Shown here in pieces: positions 20,531-23,096 of a stretch of 23,096 bases of DNA. Made by a program: the position numbers and the translations under genes. The notes under the pieces are model-generated. The model saw only the letters and a list, made by a program, of their open reading frames with translations, ran no database searches and had not been told where the DNA came from. The DNA is from an uncultured Oscillospiraceae bacterium (lineage in GTDB: Bacteria > Bacillota > Clostridia > Oscillospirales > Oscillospiraceae). The stretch covers positions 1-23,096 of the forward strand of contig CAJUOT010000043.1 in assembly GCA_910588135.1 (NCBI GenBank), written 5' to 3'. Every line of letters starts with the position of its first letter. The first letter of the stretch is position 1.

Positions 20531-20534
20531 TGAA

Positions 20535-20579
<45 letters not shown>

Positions 20580-20775
20580 CTGATGTCTGAACGTCCGCAC
20601 GGCACTTTTCGGCACCGTTGGGCGGTGTTCTGTCCACGGGCGGTTGCTGTTTGGGACTGCCCGGTGGTGACGTGCGCATAGGCCGCTGTCCGCCCGTGGG
20701 GCTGATAGTGGGTCAGGATTCTGCGTATTTATGAAATACCGGCGGTTTGCGCATCCTATCCCGGGGTGATTTACG

Positions 20776-21147
20776 ATGCGTAAATTTACGCTTTTTGCCG
20801 TTGGACTCATGACCTCGGCAGTCATTCTACTGTCAACAGGCGCGGCGGCGAAATCAAAAAGCGAGCCGCCGCAGGACGCCGTGGAGCAGGTCATTTTGCG
20901 GCTTTTGCACCAGCCAATCAGGGAGGCAGTCAATGACCAATATGATGGATTGAGACAATACTGGAAGCAGGAAGTTCTCAGCGTCGAGAAGGTTTCACAA
21001 TCGCCGTATTATCAGGTCGTGATTCAGGTGGAGACTTTCTGTGGCCCCCACAATCCGCCGTATGGACTGGAAACAATGGCCTTCCGTGTCGATCCAATGG
21101 GCACAGTTCAATTGATAGGTTTTGACCACCAGGATGAGCCGGATTAA
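20776..21147 (+). CDS. Secreted DUF3888-family protein
   Basis: 123 residues, ATG 20776 with GGGGTGA upstream. Residues 1-25 (MRKFTLFAVGLMTSAVILLST and on to GAAA) are a Sec signal peptide ending near 'AAAK'. The mature part matches the DUF3888 pattern: 'LLHQPIREAVNDQYDG' (about 43-58) and 'VVIQVETFCGPHNPPYGLETM' in pieces (80-100), with the highly conserved 'GPHNPPYG'. These proteins are found in Firmicutes outside the membrane and have no known function. A preceding promoter is not obvious. The gene lies alone between the tRNA fragment and the peroxiredoxin and may be the chromosomal side of the old insertion. Confidence 0.8.
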   Translation: MRKFTLFAVGLMTSAVILLSTGAAAKSKSEPPQDAVEQVILRLLHQPIREAVNDQYDGLRQYWKQEVLSVEKVSQSPYYQVVIQVETFCGPHNPPYGLETMAFRVDPMGTVQLIGFDHQDEPD

Positions 21148-21213
21148 GTTGTTCCCAACTCCAGAAAAAAGAAATTGGGCGGGGTTTAGCACCTAAAACT
21201 TAACGCACTATAC

Positions 21214-21242
21214 TTGAAATTGGCGGGGATTTCCGCTATACT
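21214..21242 (+). promoter_or_regulatory. Promoter of peroxiredoxin gene
   Basis: TTGAAA (21214-21219), 17-base spacer, TATACT (21237-21242). Start near 21249. No clear PerR box is seen around it. Confidence 0.75.
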
Positions 21243-21293
21243 GCTGGGCAGACATATATTCTTTTGACATTTTTACAATGGAGGCTGCTGTAT

Positions 21294-21773
21294 ATGGAGA
21301 CAAACAAGCTGCTGGAGGTTGGCGCGAAAGCGCCTGTTTTCACGCTGCCGGATTCAGAGGGGAATCCCGTCTCGCTAGCGGACTTCGCCGGGAAAAGGGT
21401 GGTGCTGTACTTCTACCCCCGGGACAATACCCCCGGCTGCACCCGGCAGGCCTGCGCCTTTGCCGGGGCCTTTGAGGAGTTCAAGCAAATCGACGCGGTG
21501 GTCATCGGGATCAGTAAAGACTCTGTGGCTTCCCACAAAAAGTTTGCGGAGAAGCACGGCCTGCCCTTTATTCTGCTCTCCGACCCGGAATTGACCGCCA
21601 TCCAGGCCTACGGCGTGTGGCAGGAAAAAAAGCTGTACGGCAAGGTGAGCATGGGCGTGGTGCGCTCCACGTTCATTATCGACGAAAACGGCGTTATTGA
21701 GAGGGTCATGCCCAAAGTGAAGCCAGACACCAATGCGGCGGAGGTCCTGGCCTATCTCAAGGGGAACAAATGA
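21294..21773 (+). CDS. bcp: Peroxiredoxin, thioredoxin-dependent thiol peroxidase (Bcp/PrxQ)
   Basis: 159 residues from ATG 21294, with GGAGG about 9 bases upstream; an earlier ATG at 21264 lacks a ribosome site. Bcp landmarks: 'GAKAPVFTLPDSEGNPVSL' (10-28), 'RVVLYFYPRDNTPGCTRQAC' (35-54) with peroxidatic C49 and resolving C54 five residues on, as in the alpha-2 type of PrxQ, and the active-site T46 and P47. 'GVVRSTFIIDENGVI' (near 118-132) holds the conserved arginine. It reduces hydrogen peroxide and organic peroxides in the cytoplasm with electrons from thioredoxin. It is convergent with yaaA, another peroxide-defence gene. Confidence 0.95.
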   Translation: METNKLLEVGAKAPVFTLPDSEGNPVSLADFAGKRVVLYFYPRDNTPGCTRQACAFAGAFEEFKQIDAVVIGISKDSVASHKKFAEKHGLPFILLSDPELTAIQAYGVWQEKKLYGKVSMGVVRSTFIIDENGVIERVMPKVKPDTNAAEVLAYLKGNK

Positions 21774-21781
21774 ATATGGCT

Positions 21782-21811
21782 CAAGCGCCCGCGGTCAGCC
21801 GTGGGCGCTTG
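21782..21811 (+). terminator. Terminator of bcp overlapping the end of yaaA
   Basis: CAAGCGCCCGCGG (21782-21794) pairs with CCGTGGGCGCTTG (21799-21811), 13 bp with one G-T pair, then CTTTAT. The stop codon of the convergent yaaA lies in the loop and right arm. Confidence 0.65.
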
Positions 21812-22562
21812 CTTTATGCGCAGCTTTCAGGAATACATTGTGATCTTCTGCGGACAACTCCGGCTGGAACCGATAGCCTAACTGGTCAAACGCCCGGATA
21901 TCCGCCAGGCTGGTAACGTTATTCTCCGCCAGCCAGCGCACCAGCTGGCCCCGGGCCATTTTGCACAGGGTGCCTTTTTCCACCACCTTGCCGTCCTTCC
22001 ACTCGCCGAAGGTGCAGGTGAGGAATCGGACAGACTTGGGCAGATGAGGCTCCACGGCACGGCTGTATTCCTTGGAGGCCAGGTTCAGCACGAAATCCGT
22101 CTCAGAAGTAAGCTGTTGGGCCAGGGCATCGCCCCAGAAGCCGTACAGATCGCGGTGCCCGTCCACCGGCAGCCTGGCCTGCATCTCCAGCCGGTAGGGG
22201 GTCACGCCGTCGAAGGGCCGCAGCAGACCGTAGAAGCCGGACAGGATGCGCAGATGTTCCCGGAGATAGTCCAGCTGGGCCGTCTCCATCACTCTGGGGG
22301 CCATGTATTGGTACTGGATGCCCTCATAGGAGAGAATGGCGGGGGTGAGGCGGCGGCGCAGCTCCATGGCGGGTAGCCGCTCCACGTTCAGCTTGGCGAT
22401 GGCGTCATTGCACTTCCAGAGGGATTGCAATTTTGCCGGGGACATTTTCTGGAGAGCGGCTTTCAACTGCTCCGTCCGCTCCAGAAAAACGGGCAAGCCA
22501 TCTACGGCGAAACTGTCTGTGTCCACCACCATTTTCTTGGCCGGTGAGATGATGATCCGCAT
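21795..22562 (-). CDS. yaaA: Peroxide stress protein YaaA (DUF328)
   Basis: 255 residues from ATG 22562, which has GGAGG 8 bases upstream; this start gives the family opening 'MRIIISPAKKM'. Other landmarks are 'SYEGIQYQYM' (about 78-87), 'RILSGFYGLLRPFDGVTPYRLEM' in two pieces (about 102-124), 'NLASKEYS' (about 161-168) and 'KMARGQLVRW' (about 202-211). YaaA binds DNA through a helix-hairpin-helix-like motif and limits intracellular iron-driven damage when hydrogen peroxide rises; its biochemistry is only partly known. Its convergence with bcp suggests a local peroxide-defence pair. Length is typical. Confidence 0.93.
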   Translation of the reverse strand: MRIIISPAKKMVVDTDSFAVDGLPVFLERTEQLKAALQKMSPAKLQSLWKCNDAIAKLNVERLPAMELRRRLTPAILSYEGIQYQYMAPRVMETAQLDYLREHLRILSGFYGLLRPFDGVTPYRLEMQARLPVDGHRDLYGFWGDALAQQLTSETDFVLNLASKEYSRAVEPHLPKSVRFLTCTFGEWKDGKVVEKGTLCKMARGQLVRWLAENNVTSLADIRAFDQLGYRFQPELSAEDHNVFLKAAHKASAHG

Positions 22563-22650
22563 GATCCGCCTCCGTTTCCGTCTGCACTTTTTGGAGTATC
22601 CCACCCCAAAATCTTGGGAGGAACTATATCAACAAGACGCATACAACAAG

Positions 22651-23096
22651 TTAGGACAACTCCACATCGTCCATTTTTTGGAGCGCCGCCACAATGTCTT
22701 TTAGAACCAGGAGCCGCATACTGTCTGGATAACCGCTGAGATCAGCCTGTTTCAGCGCAGAACGGATTCTGGGGAGGAGTTCCGGCTTTGCCGCCGCGAT
22801 TTCCGGCAGAACTGCGACACACTGACGGGCGGTGATGGGCTTGCTGTCCGTCATGTGGGACAGAAATTCGTCCAGTAGAACATCAAATTTCCCATCTTTG
22901 TCCCAGCGGGCGTTGGCCGCCAGAATGGAGATGGCCCGGTTCCGCATCAGGGAGTTTTTGTGGCGCAGCAGCTCCGCAAAACAATCAAAATACGGATACC
23001 AGGCGGCGGAATCCCGGCTTTCCGCTGTGATCTGCTGCGTGAGGGCGTAAGCGGCTTTTGCGTCCTTTCCCGTCAGGCGGGCGATGCAGGCGTCGA
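22651..23096 (-). CDS. HEAT-like helical-repeat protein (often named SufBD), partial
   Basis: The frame is open from the right edge to a stop at 22651, about 148 residues; the methionine at 22947 is internal because the sequence upstream stays open and continues the same helical pattern. It is an all-helical protein with repeated 'AYALTQQI', 'ELLRHKNSLMRNRAISILAA' in pieces, 'ITARQCVAVLPEIA' and 'MRLLVLKDIVAALQKM' segments, typical of the short HEAT-like proteins of Clostridia that are commonly called SufBD proteins despite no proven link to iron-sulfur assembly. It probably serves as a binding scaffold. The N-terminus is outside the window. Confidence 0.7.
   Translation of the reverse strand, partial: DACIARLTGKDAKAAYALTQQITAESRDSAAWYPYFDCFAELLRHKNSLMRNRAISILAANARWDKDGKFDVLLDEFLSHMTDSKPITARQCVAVLPEIAAAKPELLPRIRSALKQADLSGYPDSMRLLVLKDIVAALQKMDDVELS

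Overview
The window looks like chromosome from a fairly GC-rich, low-complexity-free Clostridia genome, probably an Oscillospiraceae gut bacterium of the Flavonifractor/Pseudoflavonifractor kind. That placement is inferred from gene style (AGGAGG ribosome sites, DUF3888, SufBD/HEAT-like protein, Firmicutes-type NagB and LacI regulators); no marker gene fixes the genus.

Left part (1-4860): the right end of an integrative mobile element. A leftward operon of tightly overlapping small genes runs from 2360 down past the left edge: Cro-like XRE, Rha-type regulator, a protein with two XRE domains, a 34-residue mini-protein, an excisionase-like HTH protein, an ImmA/IrrE-like protein that has lost its HExxH residues, and a probable HUH replication initiator. 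It is divergent from an A+T-rich XRE repressor (2500-3000), with two face-to-back sigma-70 promoters and repeated operator-like sequence between them, an arrangement like a phage lysogeny switch. Then come a complete type I toxin-antitoxin locus (29-residue hydrophobic toxin plus antisense RNA) and an intact tyrosine integrase. The integrase abuts two tRNA-Ser genes (GCT and TGA anticodons), the likely insertion target.

Middle part (5442-19303): after a frameshifted recombinase tail there is a divergent LacI-family regulator and an 11.3-kb rightward catabolic operon: LacX-like aldose epimerase, SIS-domain phosphosugar protein (COG4821 type), an SsuABC/TauABC-like ABC importer, NagB-like and NagA enzymes, 6-phosphofructokinase, a triosephosphate-isomerase-like enzyme, a LarA-like (lactate racemase family) enzyme and a TauE/SafE-family (TSUP) permease. 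Two near-identical LacI-type operators lie in the intergenic region. The set reads as: import an anionic sugar derivative, release or deacetylate an amino sugar phosphate, deaminate it to fructose-6-phosphate, feed glycolysis, and racemise/export a side product. No published pathway known to me has this combination; a muramic-acid-like lactyl ether or a sulfonated amino sugar are the two substrates that fit best, and neither is proven. The operon ends against a mosaic, dead integrase copy.

Right part (19385-23096): nitrilase-family amidohydrolase, a stretch with a tRNA-Pro 3' fragment, its terminator and three copies of an 11-bp repeat (an attachment-site scar), a secreted DUF3888 protein, a Bcp-type peroxiredoxin convergent with the peroxide-stress protein YaaA, and a HEAT-like protein cut by the right edge.
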